Source: Actinomycetota bacterium (GTDB taxonomy: Bacteria > Actinomycetota > Actinomycetes > Nanopelagicales > Nanopelagicaceae). Taken from it: DNA of 6,238 nucleotides. This document shows, one piece after another, positions 1 to 6,220 of this stretch; position 1 is the first letter of the stretch; each line of letters starts with the position of its first letter. The stretch covers positions 1 through 6,238 of the forward strand of contig RFMK01000163.1 in NCBI GenBank assembly GCA_009927705.1, in the 5' to 3' direction. The notes under the pieces were generated by a model. It saw only the letters and a program-made list of their open reading frames with translations. It made no database searches and had not been told where the DNA came from. A program made the position numbers and the translations under genes.

Positions 1-1512
1 GATAGCAATAAAAATCATCTTCGCCAAGCGGTCCTCATTGCATTGTTACTTGGAATCTGCCAAGCAGCGGCTGGCATATTGCGTCACAGACGTGCAGTTG
101 GAAGTTGGATCTCGGCCGCCACGCGCCTCCAACAACTCGTTGCGCGAAAGGCAGTAGATCTCGGCGCTGATTTACCGCGGTTAGTATCGACCGGAGAAGT
201 TTCCGCAATTAACTCTAATGATGTCGAGCGCGTAGCTCGCGTTTATGATCTTATCCCCCGATTAAGTGGCGCAATCATCTCCTTTATCTTTGTCTCCGTT
301 CTCCTTATCTCATCTTCCCCAACTTTAGGTTTGCTCGTAGTGATCGGCGTTCCATTGTTGGGCCTTGCAATCGGACCCATCATCAAACCTTTGCAGGCAC
401 GAGAATCAGCGCAACGAGAAAAACTCTCTCAATCTTCTGGATTAGCAGCTGACACTGTGGCGGGTTTACGCATTTTGCGCGGAATCGGCGGTGAGGAAAC
501 ATTCCTGGCTCGATTCCGTGGGGCCTCTCAAGAAGTTCGCGCCGCTGCTGTGCGTACCGCAAAGATGAGAGCGCTCCTTGATGGACTTCAAGTAATTCTT
601 CCTGGCACTTTAGTCGTGGGAGTAATTTGGATTGGCGGGAATCTTGTAAGCCAAGGTGACTTACGGGTTGGTGAACTCCTGGCATTTTATGGATACAGCG
701 CTTTCTTGATGATTCCACTTCAGATACTTACTGAATCTGCTCAAAGACTCACCTCTGGAACAGTTGCGGCTCGTCGAGTTATGCGTTTACTCACAGTAGA
801 AAATCTCCAAGAGTGGGGTCTCCAAGAATTTCCTGAAGATTTCACGGTGATTACTGACGCAACATCTGGCATAAAAGTGAAGCGCGGGCAATTTCTTGGT
901 GTCGTGTGCGACAACTCCCTTGATGCTGATGAACTTGTGGATCGCCTTGGTGGGTATATCAATTCTGGCGATGTTGCTGCAGATAACGTGGCATTTTCAA
1001 ATTTACAGCGCTCCTCCTTGCGAACCAAGATTTATGCGCAGGAGAAGGAACCTGCAATCCTCTCTGGCACAATCGAATCCCTCTTTAAAGTCCCGAATTC
1101 AGGGCGTCTATCAATATCCGACTCAATCGATGCCGCATCCGCTGCCGATATCTTGGATTCTCTTGATGGGGATGGATATAGCGCGGAAGTTGTAGAACGC
1201 GGCCGAACTCTCTCTGGCGGACAGAGACAGCGATTGGCACTGGCACGCACACTCTTTGTAGACGCGCCCATCGTCATTCTTGATGATCCAACCAGCGCCG
1301 TTGATGCCCATACGGAGGCCCGAATTGCGCATCGTTTGAAGAGTGTTCGCGGAGGACAAACCACTGTCGTAGTGAGTAATAGTCCGCTCGTTCTTGATCA
1401 CAGCGATGAAGTTGCCCTCATAGTGGAAGGCAAAGTTGTAGCAACAGGGAATCATTTCGAGCTACTCAAGTCCAATGCTGTTTATCGCACATTGGTGGTG
1501 AGAGGAGAATGA
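1..1512 (+). CDS. ABC exporter half-transporter, subunit 1 with degenerate ATP site (5'-partial)
   Basis: This is a membrane-embedded ABC exporter subunit (permease domain fused to an ATPase domain), and it should work as a heterodimer with the next gene. The frame is open from base 1 with no stop, and the first visible residues already lie in a membrane helix, so the true start is left of the window; a TTG at 43 is not the start. Using window residue numbers, helices lie near 8-25, 87-106, 109-127, 197-216 and 225-246, followed by a nucleotide-binding domain from about 280 to 503. The signature LSGGQ (residues 404-408) is intact. The P-loop has no GxxGxGK[ST] (around 300-310, GVVCDNSLDADEL). 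Walker B ends ILDD, so Asp429 replaces the catalytic Glu, and Asn460 sits where the switch-loop His belongs. The substrate is unknown; drugs, lipids or peptides are all possible. Related actinobacterial pairs show similar degeneracy from general knowledge. Confidence 0.93.
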   Translation, partial: DSNKNHLRQAVLIALLLGICQAAAGILRHRRAVGSWISAATRLQQLVARKAVDLGADLPRLVSTGEVSAINSNDVERVARVYDLIPRLSGAIISFIFVSVLLISSSPTLGLLVVIGVPLLGLAIGPIIKPLQARESAQREKLSQSSGLAADTVAGLRILRGIGGEETFLARFRGASQEVRAAAVRTAKMRALLDGLQVILPGTLVVGVIWIGGNLVSQGDLRVGELLAFYGYSAFLMIPLQILTESAQRLTSGTVAARRVMRLLTVENLQEWGLQEFPEDFTVITDATSGIKVKRGQFLGVVCDNSLDADELVDRLGGYINSGDVAADNVAFSNLQRSSLRTKIYAQEKEPAILSGTIESLFKVPNSGRLSISDSIDAASAADILDSLDGDGYSAEVVERGRTLSGGQRQRLALARTLFVDAPIVILDDPTSAVDAHTEARIAHRLKSVRGGQTTVVVSNSPLVLDHSDEVALIVEGKVVATGNHFELLKSNAVYRTLVVRGE

Positions 1513-3362
1513 AGTTTTTCCGAGATCTTCGAATTACTGACGAAAGTGCACTTCCTTCTAATGCATACCCCGCTCCACCCACAGATACCAAACGTCTCGA
1601 TAAAGCATTTGGTCTGAGTAAATCTGCCAACCGTCTACCTATCGCGACCGAGGCAACGGTCAATAAGGAGATGTGGTCATTGCTGTGGAGCCACAAACGT
1701 GGTTTCTTGCTTGTTGCGCTGCTGCAATTACTCACAACAGCCGCTGCTTTGATCCCACCTCGCGCATTTGGAAACTTACTCGACACCCTTAAGCGCAATC
1801 CTGATGCAGTCAACATCAATCGCACCGTCGTGATTGTGAGCGCTGCTCTTATTCTCCAGGCGACGTTTGTCTACTTCACCAAAGTACGTGCATCAATTTT
1901 GGGCGAATTCGTTCTTTCGGCTTTACGTGAACGTTTTGTCGCTCGCGTTGTTGAGCTTCCACCAAACGTCGTTGAGCGCGCTGGCGCCGGTGAGTTACTC
2001 ACCCGAACGACGACAGATATTGATCACATAACCTGGGCCGTTCGCGACGCAGTTCCAGTCATCACCATTTGTTTGGTTTCGATCTTTGGAATCTCCACAG
2101 CAATCGCTCTCACGGCACCCCTCTTTCTGACCGCCGTTTTTATCGGAATTCCACTTGTTTTCGCTGCCACACGTTGGTACCTACGTCGTTCTCCTCAGGC
2201 ATATCGAGTTGAATCATCGTCATATGCGATTGTGAATTCAGTTCTGGTTGAAAGTGCGGAATCAGGACGCACCATCGATGCATTGCGTCTCGGCGCTCAG
2301 CGCACCTCCCGTACAGACGCGGCAATAAGTCGTTGGGTGGAATGGGAGCGGTACACCTTGCGACTTCGCACTCGATGGTTCCCTGTGGTTGAAATCAATT
2401 ACATCTTGCCAGTGTCAGCCGCCTTGTTAATGGGCGCCTACTTCTACGATCAAGGTTTAGCAACGATTGCAACCATCACTGCAGGAATTCTCTACGCCCA
2501 GATGCTTGCTGGCCCTATTGAAGCAATGCTCTGGTGGATTGATGAACTACAAACCGGGAAGGCCTCGCTCTCACGTCTGCTAGGAATTCATGAAGTTGAT
2601 GCACGCGAAATTCGAAATGCAGACCCTTCAGGCCGCGAGATTTCTGGCCAAGATGTGACATACGGATATCGCGAAGGTAGAGATGTTTTGAAAGAAGTCA
2701 GCTTCCTAGTTGAACCCGGAACAAAACTCGCAATTGTTGGACCTTCCGGCGCAGGAAAGTCGACGCTTGGTCGTCTGCTTGCAGGAGTACAACCTCCTAA
2801 TAAAGGAAAGATCACCGTCGGCGGAGCAGAAATCGGATATTTACCGGTTGAGCAAGCTCGACAAGAAGTTGCTCTCGTTACTCAAGAGCATCATGTCTTT
2901 GTCGGAACACTTCGTGACAACATCACTCTTGCAAAACCCGAGGCAACTGATGACGAAGTGTGGCGAGCATTGGCTGCAGTCGATGCTAAAAGTTGGGCTG
3001 AGCTACTTGAGAACGGTTTGGACACCATCGTTGGAAATGGTGGACATCGTTTGCTGCCAGCTCAAGCGCAACAACTAGCCCTCTCACGACTTGTACTAGC
3101 AGATCCGCACACATTGATTCTGGATGAAGCGACTTCATTGTTGGATCAACAAGCTGCAAAGCAGCTTGAAGCTTCTCTTGGTGCGGTACTTGAAGGACGA
3201 ACTGTCATCGCAATCGCACATCGTCTTCAAACCGCGCATGATGCTGACCTCATTGCCGTCATTGATGATGGTCGAATCACCGAATGGGGCTCCCATGACG
3301 AGCTTCTTGCCGCCAATGGGGCCTATGCCCGACTCTGGAGATCGTGGAGAGACGAAATTTAG
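1509..3362 (+). CDS. ABC exporter half-transporter, subunit 2 with canonical ATP site but degenerate signature
   Basis: This 617-residue ABC exporter half-transporter partners the preceding gene. Its ATG overlaps the upstream TGA (ATGA), so translation is probably coupled. Purine-rich sequence AGAGGAG lies only one base before the ATG, and GGTG about 8 bases before it is a better-spaced ribosome site. A hydrophilic N-terminal tail of about 60 residues precedes six predicted membrane helices (about 65-86, 105-125, 181-201, 203-222, 296-313, 317-341). The ATPase domain covers about 370-617. Walker A GPSGAGKST is at 411-419 (Lys417), the Q-loop Gln is 459, Walker B with catalytic Glu is ILDE (Glu540), and the switch His is 571 (AHRL). 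The signature LSGGQ is replaced by LLPAQ (515-519). The pair therefore has one competent site: this subunit's Walker motifs facing the LSGGQ of subunit 1. Export of an unknown hydrophobic or peptide substrate is the likely role. Confidence 0.95.
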   Translation: MKFFRDLRITDESALPSNAYPAPPTDTKRLDKAFGLSKSANRLPIATEATVNKEMWSLLWSHKRGFLLVALLQLLTTAAALIPPRAFGNLLDTLKRNPDAVNINRTVVIVSAALILQATFVYFTKVRASILGEFVLSALRERFVARVVELPPNVVERAGAGELLTRTTTDIDHITWAVRDAVPVITICLVSIFGISTAIALTAPLFLTAVFIGIPLVFAATRWYLRRSPQAYRVESSSYAIVNSVLVESAESGRTIDALRLGAQRTSRTDAAISRWVEWERYTLRLRTRWFPVVEINYILPVSAALLMGAYFYDQGLATIATITAGILYAQMLAGPIEAMLWWIDELQTGKASLSRLLGIHEVDAREIRNADPSGREISGQDVTYGYREGRDVLKEVSFLVEPGTKLAIVGPSGAGKSTLGRLLAGVQPPNKGKITVGGAEIGYLPVEQARQEVALVTQEHHVFVGTLRDNITLAKPEATDDEVWRALAAVDAKSWAELLENGLDTIVGNGGHRLLPAQAQQLALSRLVLADPHTLILDEATSLLDQQAAKQLEASLGAVLEGRTVIAIAHRLQTAHDADLIAVIDDGRITEWGSHDELLAANGAYARLWRSWRDEI

Positions 3363-3368
3363 AGCTTT

Positions 3369-3385
3369 TTGCGATATAGGTGCAG
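3369..3385 (+). promoter_or_regulatory. Possible second, weak Nur-like half-site pair
   Basis: TTGCGA and GTGCAG are separated by 5 bases, directly abutting the strong palindrome at 3386-3402. Compared with the recalled Nur pattern tTGCaa-N5-ttGCAA, the left half matches 5 of 6 positions and the right half 4 of 6. The two 17-bp units would place four TGC-containing half-sites in a regular row. This may be chance in a short AT-rich spacer. Confidence 0.25.
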
Positions 3386-3402
3386 ATGCAAATCATTTGC
3401 AA
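3386..3402 (+). promoter_or_regulatory. Predicted Fur-family (Nur-type) operator for the nickel/cobalt permease
   Basis: The sequence contains a perfect inverted repeat, TGCAAAT-C-ATTTGCA (3387-3401). Read as 6-5-6 it is ATGCAA-N5-TTGCAA, which differs only at the first, weak position from the Nur box tTGCaa-N5-ttGCAA that I recall for Streptomyces nickel regulation. It ends one base before the -10 hexamer, filling the 17-bp space in which RNA polymerase would sit between -10 and -35. A bound repressor would therefore block transcription. The downstream gene is a nickel/cobalt transporter, which fits nickel-dependent repression. The 7-1-7 form also resembles Zur boxes (TGAAAAT-N-ATTTTCA), so the metal specificity is not settled by sequence alone. 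Confidence 0.7.
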
Positions 3403-3408
3403 TAAGAT
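3403..3408 (+). promoter_or_regulatory. -10 box of a leaderless promoter for the Ni/Co permease
   Basis: TAAGAT fits the TANNNT -10 pattern of housekeeping sigma factors. Six bases (TAGGGC) separate it from the ATG at 3415, so the predicted transcript starts at or within a base or two of the start codon. There is no convincing -35: the hexamer 17 bp upstream is GTGCAG. The AGGG just before the ATG is too close to be a working Shine-Dalgarno site, which supports leaderless translation. Confidence 0.6.
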
Positions 3409-3414
3409 TAGGGC

Positions 3415-4581
3415 ATGACCCAGATCGCCGAGCCTGCATCCCGTTCACTCCGTCAGCATCTTCGCTTCACTCGCGATGAGATTCCATCGCTCGTGGGGAT
3501 CCTTGGAACAGTTGTAGCTCTTCATGTCATCGGTTGGGGACTTTTTATTTACTTCAACTCAAATCCTGACTATCACGGCATCTCTGACAGCAAAGGCGTT
3601 CTGGTCTATGCCGGTGCAGGTGCGCTCGCATACTCCTTCGGTTTGCGTCACGCATTCGATGCTGATCACATTGCAGCGATTGATGACACTACGCGGCTCA
3701 TGTTGGCAAAAGGAAAGAAGCCATTGGGCGTTGGGCTTTTCTTTTCACTCGGCCACTCAACCGTCGTTCTTGGACTCTCAATCTTCGTTGCATTTGCAGC
3801 ACAGAAAGCCATCAAATTCCAAGAAGGTTTTGCGGAAACCGGCGGAATCATCGGCACCTCTGTATCGGGGCTCTTTCTCTATCTCATCGGAATTCTCAAC
3901 CTCGTAATTCTCGTTGGCATCGTCGGTGTATGGCGGAAAGCAAAGACTGGGAAATTTTCACATCAACATCTTGAAGAACTGCTCAATGATCGTGGCTTGA
4001 TGCGACGTATTTTCCGTGGCAAGTTCAAAAAAGGTTTCGATCACTCACGTCAGATCTATCCCGTGGGTGTGCTCTTTGGGCTCGGCTTTGATACTGCTAC
4101 TGAAGTTGCGATTCTCGGACTCTCTGCCACTGCCGCTATCGGCACCGTTGGCGGCGTACTGCCACCACTTGCCATCATTGCGCTACCGATTATTTTTGCT
4201 GCAGGTATGTCGCTCATGGACGCCCTAGACGGAATCTTCATGACTAAGGCTTACGGCTGGGCATTTACATCGCCTCTCCGAAAGATCTATTACAACCTCA
4301 CAACAACATCTATTTCAATCTTCGTTGCCCTAGTCATTGGAACCATACAAATCATCAATGTTCTTGCGACAAAAACCAATATCGATAATTACGAACCCTT
4401 TAAATCGATTGCCAATATTGATCTTGGCGGGATTGGCTTTTTCATCGTCATCAGCTTCGTACTCGCCTGGCTGCTCTCGGTCATAGTGTGGAAGCTTGGG
4501 AAATTTGAATCCAGATATTCCTCAGGCATAGTCGAAACCGACCACACCCACACGGATTTAAAGATTAAATCTGACGAGTAA
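3415..4581 (+). CDS. NiCoT-family nickel/cobalt permease
   Basis: This 388-residue integral membrane secondary transporter takes up Ni2+ and/or Co2+ with high affinity (HoxN/NixA/NhlF family). All hallmark motifs are present: RHAFDADHI at 78-86, giving the metal-binding HX4DH (His79, Asp84, His85); LGHSTVV at 112-118; LGFDTATE at 223-230; and GMSLMDALDG at 264-273. About eight helices are visible (roughly 26-46, 61-78, 106-128, 150-173, 214-235, 238-262, 297-318, 337-360), with a basic hydrophilic loop at 174-212, matching the family in length and layout. The C-terminal tail carries two more histidines (377, 379). Ni versus Co preference cannot be read reliably from the motifs. No nickel enzyme or cobalamin gene lies nearby, but the Nur-like operator upstream points to nickel. 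The start at 3415 fits the leaderless promoter and the family's hydrophilic N-terminus. Confidence 0.95.
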   Translation: MTQIAEPASRSLRQHLRFTRDEIPSLVGILGTVVALHVIGWGLFIYFNSNPDYHGISDSKGVLVYAGAGALAYSFGLRHAFDADHIAAIDDTTRLMLAKGKKPLGVGLFFSLGHSTVVLGLSIFVAFAAQKAIKFQEGFAETGGIIGTSVSGLFLYLIGILNLVILVGIVGVWRKAKTGKFSHQHLEELLNDRGLMRRIFRGKFKKGFDHSRQIYPVGVLFGLGFDTATEVAILGLSATAAIGTVGGVLPPLAIIALPIIFAAGMSLMDALDGIFMTKAYGWAFTSPLRKIYYNLTTTSISIFVALVIGTIQIINVLATKTNIDNYEPFKSIANIDLGGIGFFIVISFVLAWLLSVIVWKLGKFESRYSSGIVETDHTHTDLKIKSDE

Positions 4582-4607
4582 GACTTCTCTTAATCCAAAA
4601 AGAAGTC
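4582..4607. terminator. Weak hairpin between convergent genes, possible bidirectional terminator
   Basis: GACTTCT (4582-4588) and AGAAGTC (4601-4607) can form a 7-bp stem with a 12-nt loop. An alternative 8-bp pairing uses AGACTTCT (4581-4588) with AGAAGTCT (4613-4620). The stem lies across the junction of the converging genes and inside the 3' end of the dehydrogenase gene. Neither strand has a good U-tract after the stem and the stem is not GC-rich, so this is a weak call. Confidence 0.25.
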
Positions 4608-5420
4608 GAGCAAGAAGTCTTTCGTGCCCGGAACAACCGCGTACTTGTCTAGATCAGAGATTCCTTCCGATGCCAAAACTTCGTCATCGACGAAGAAGTT
4701 TCCACTGCAATCACCGCTTGGACGATTGAGAATGATGTACGCAGCATCAGCAAGAATCTCTGGGGTTCTGCATGCAGCGGTATCTATTCCTGGAATCATT
4801 TGAAGAGCTGCAGTATCAATCGCCGTCCGCGGCCACAAAGCATTGACAGCGATCTTGTCGCGCTTGAACTCTTCTGACATTCCTAAGACGCACATGCTCA
4901 TGCCGTATTTGGCCATTGTGTAGGCAACATGATTCTTGAACCACTTTGCCTTCATCGAAAGCGGAGGCGAGAGAGTCAGAATATGAGGATTACGACCTTG
5001 CTTGGAACTTTCTTGTAGATGCGGGATTACTGCTTGAGAAGTTAAAAAAGTTCCGCGCACATTGACATCAAACATCAGATCAAAACGCTTTGCCGGGGTC
5101 GCCAGGGTCGGGGTGAGATTGATTGCGCTTGCGTTGTTGATCAGGATATCTAAACCGCCAAACTCCGACGCAGCCTTTGCTACGGATTCAGCTATCTGAT
5201 TCTCATCGCGGAGATCGCATTGCAAAGGTAGAGCTTTACCGCCCGCTTCCTCAATCTCCTTTGCTGCCGAGAAGATCGTGCCAGGAAGCTTGGGATGAGG
5301 GTCGGTTGTTTTTGCAGCAATTGCAATCTCTGCGCCATCGCGGGCCGCACGTAGCGCAATAGCTAAGCCAATCCCCCGCGATCCGCCGGTGATGAAGATC
5401 TTCTTGCCTGCTAGCGACAT
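4590..5420 (-). CDS. HSDL2-like short-chain dehydrogenase/reductase
   Basis: This 276-residue cytosolic NAD(P)-dependent oxidoreductase has a Rossmann fold. The cofactor motif TGGSRGIG is at 11-18, NNAS at 95-98, and Asn120, Ser151, Tyr167 and Lys171 (YTMAK) form the catalytic tetrad. Several stretches match my memory of the SDR domain of human hydroxysteroid dehydrogenase-like protein 2: AAKTTDPHPKLPGTI (35-49), the SPP block after the catalytic Ser, KYGMSMCVLGM (171-181), VNALWPRTAI (192-201) and the DFFLD tail. The HSDL2 family has an unusually long Ser-to-Tyr spacing, and 16 residues are present here. There is no SCP2 sterol-carrier domain, which the animal protein has. The substrate is unknown; a fatty or lipid-derived hydroxy or keto compound is likely. 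It is the second gene of a two-gene unit: its ATG follows the upstream stop with no gap. Confidence 0.93.
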   Translation of the reverse strand: MSLAGKKIFITGGSRGIGLAIALRAARDGAEIAIAAKTTDPHPKLPGTIFSAAKEIEEAGGKALPLQCDLRDENQIAESVAKAASEFGGLDILINNASAINLTPTLATPAKRFDLMFDVNVRGTFLTSQAVIPHLQESSKQGRNPHILTLSPPLSMKAKWFKNHVAYTMAKYGMSMCVLGMSEEFKRDKIAVNALWPRTAIDTAALQMIPGIDTAACRTPEILADAAYIILNRPSGDCSGNFFVDDEVLASEGISDLDKYAVVPGTKDFLLDFFLD

Positions 5421-6164
5421 TTATTTGCCTTTCTTCGATAAGAAATTCATGAATGCTTCTCTCGCTTCATCTGATTGCAGCGCCATTTGGAAAAGTTCAC
5501 CTTCGGCAATCATCACAGCCGAAACTTTGTCATGCATCTCGCTCTTGAGAAGCGCTTTGGTTTGGATGACTGCATTCGGAGGTTGAGCCACGATCTTGGC
5601 TGCGAATTCGCCAATCCGAGCCTTAGGATTTTCATTAACTTCGGCGATGAGTCCAACTTCCTTCGCAAATTCGCTCGAGAATGGATCGCCAGTAAGAAAT
5701 ACTTGAGATGCTCTCTGGTAACCAGCAAGTCGTGGGAAGAGAATGCTCGAACCCGCTTCAGGAACGAGGCCAAGATTTACGAAAGGCATGGAGAATTTCG
5801 TCGTTGGTGAGGCCACAACAATGTCGCAATGCATCAACATCGTGGTTCCTATACCAACCGCATTGCCCGATACCGCGGCCAACAATGGTTTTGAGAAAGT
5901 GTGAATCTGCTCGAGGAATTGCATAACCGGCGAACCAGGTTCTAGTGGCGGTGCGTTGAGAAAGTCATAGAGATCATTTCCGGCGGTGAAATGCGGTCCC
6001 TCATGAGTGATTACTGCGGCACGGATTCCGAAGTCACCGTTCGCTTCGCGTAATTGGTTAGCCATGAACTGGTACATGTCCCGCGTAATTGCATTTTGTT
6101 TCTCAGGACGATTCAGCGTAAGGGTGAGGACCGAGCCATCTAACGTTGATAGGACTTCAGTCAT
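5421..6164 (-). CDS. Crotonase-fold enzyme, probable delta3,delta2-enoyl-CoA isomerase type
   Basis: This 247-residue cytosolic acyl-CoA enzyme belongs to the enoyl-CoA hydratase/isomerase superfamily. It shows LNRPEKQNAI (17-26), the first oxyanion-hole segment FTAGNDL (59-65), the second SGNAVGIGTTML (99-110), and LTGDPFSSEFAKEVGL (157-172). Aligned with mitochondrial hydratase, both catalytic glutamates are missing: Thr108 stands for Glu144 and Phe128 for Glu164. Instead Glu136 in LGLVPEAGSS matches the position of the catalytic Glu in peroxisomal-type isomerases (ECI2/Eci1, SPEGCSS). Moving the double bond of unsaturated acyl-CoA is therefore more likely than hydration, although automated pipelines would probably call it enoyl-CoA hydratase. 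It is the first gene of a unit with the dehydrogenase. The ATG at 6164 is favoured because it sits 6 bases after a -10 box and gives a normal crotonase N-terminus. Confidence 0.93.
   Translation of the reverse strand: MTEVLSTLDGSVLTLTLNRPEKQNAITRDMYQFMANQLREANGDFGIRAAVITHEGPHFTAGNDLYDFLNAPPLEPGSPVMQFLEQIHTFSKPLLAAVSGNAVGIGTTMLMHCDIVVASPTTKFSMPFVNLGLVPEAGSSILFPRLAGYQRASQVFLTGDPFSSEFAKEVGLIAEVNENPKARIGEFAAKIVAQPPNAVIQTKALLKSEMHDKVSAVMIAEGELFQMALQSDEAREAFMNFLSKKGK
5428..5433 (-). promoter_or_regulatory. Shine-Dalgarno site for the HSDL2-like dehydrogenase
   Basis: On the minus strand GAAAGG lies 7 bases before the ATG at 5420, inside the last codons of the upstream crotonase gene. It supports this start and, with the zero-base junction, translational coupling. 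It contrasts with the two leaderless starts in the window, which have no such site. Confidence 0.6.
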
Positions 6165-6170
6165 AGCCCC

Positions 6171-6176
6171 ATCCTA
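6171..6176 (-). promoter_or_regulatory. -10 box of a leaderless promoter for the crotonase-dehydrogenase unit
   Basis: On the minus strand TAGGAT (TANNNT) is followed by six bases, GGGGCT, and then the ATG at 6164-6162. This is the same spacing as at the nickel permease. No -35 element is evident: the region 17-19 bp upstream is the G-rich arm of the upstream terminator. Transcription is predicted to start at or next to the A of the ATG. Confidence 0.55.
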
Positions 6177-6183
6177 TCGGTGC

Positions 6184-6220
6184 AAAAAGAGAACCCCCTG
6201 ACAGATGCGCCAAGGGGTCC
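6184..6220 (-). terminator. Rho-independent terminator of a gene beyond the right edge
   Basis: On the minus strand ACCCCTTG (6218-6211) pairs with CAGGGGGT (6200-6193) as an 8-bp stem with one G-U wobble and a 10-nt loop. It can be extended by two more pairs (one wobble) out to 6220 and 6191. The run TTCTCTTTTT follows at once (6192-6184). It is oriented to end a minus-strand transcript entering from the right, so an unseen gene should lie there. On the plus strand no T-run follows the stem. The remaining bases 6221-6238 show no feature I can support. Confidence 0.65.

Noticed and set aside
43..45. TTG as the start codon of the first ABC gene
   Set aside because: The frame is open to base 1, the upstream 14 codons read as the beginning of the same membrane helix, and a start here would remove the first transmembrane helix. 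The gene is cut by the window edge.
2710..3078. Plus-strand open frame of 122 codons inside the second ABC gene
   Set aside because: It lies in another frame of a gene with strong ATPase motifs, has low-complexity composition and no recognisable domain or ribosome site. It is a shadow.
3360..3385. Terminator after the ABC gene pair (TTTTT at 3366-3370)
   Set aside because: No stable stem precedes the T-run, so I cannot support a terminator. Read-through into the permease is possible.
3410..3413. AGGG as a Shine-Dalgarno site for the permease
   Set aside because: It ends one base before the ATG, too close for normal ribosome placement. A leaderless start fits better.
3363..3414. Cobalamin or NiCo riboswitch upstream of the metal permease
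   Set aside because: The spacer is only 52 bp, far too short for a cobalamin riboswitch, and shows no helix set like the NiCo aptamer. The predicted transcript has almost no leader.
4601..4620. Tandem AGAAGTC copies as a regulatory or CRISPR-like repeat
   Set aside because: There are only two short copies inside codons for the acidic-aromatic C-terminus (DFLLDFFLD) of the dehydrogenase, explained by the repeated peptide.
5475..5810. Plus-strand open frame of 111 codons opposite the crotonase gene
   Set aside because: It is antisense to a clearly coding region, with no family resemblance and no start signal.
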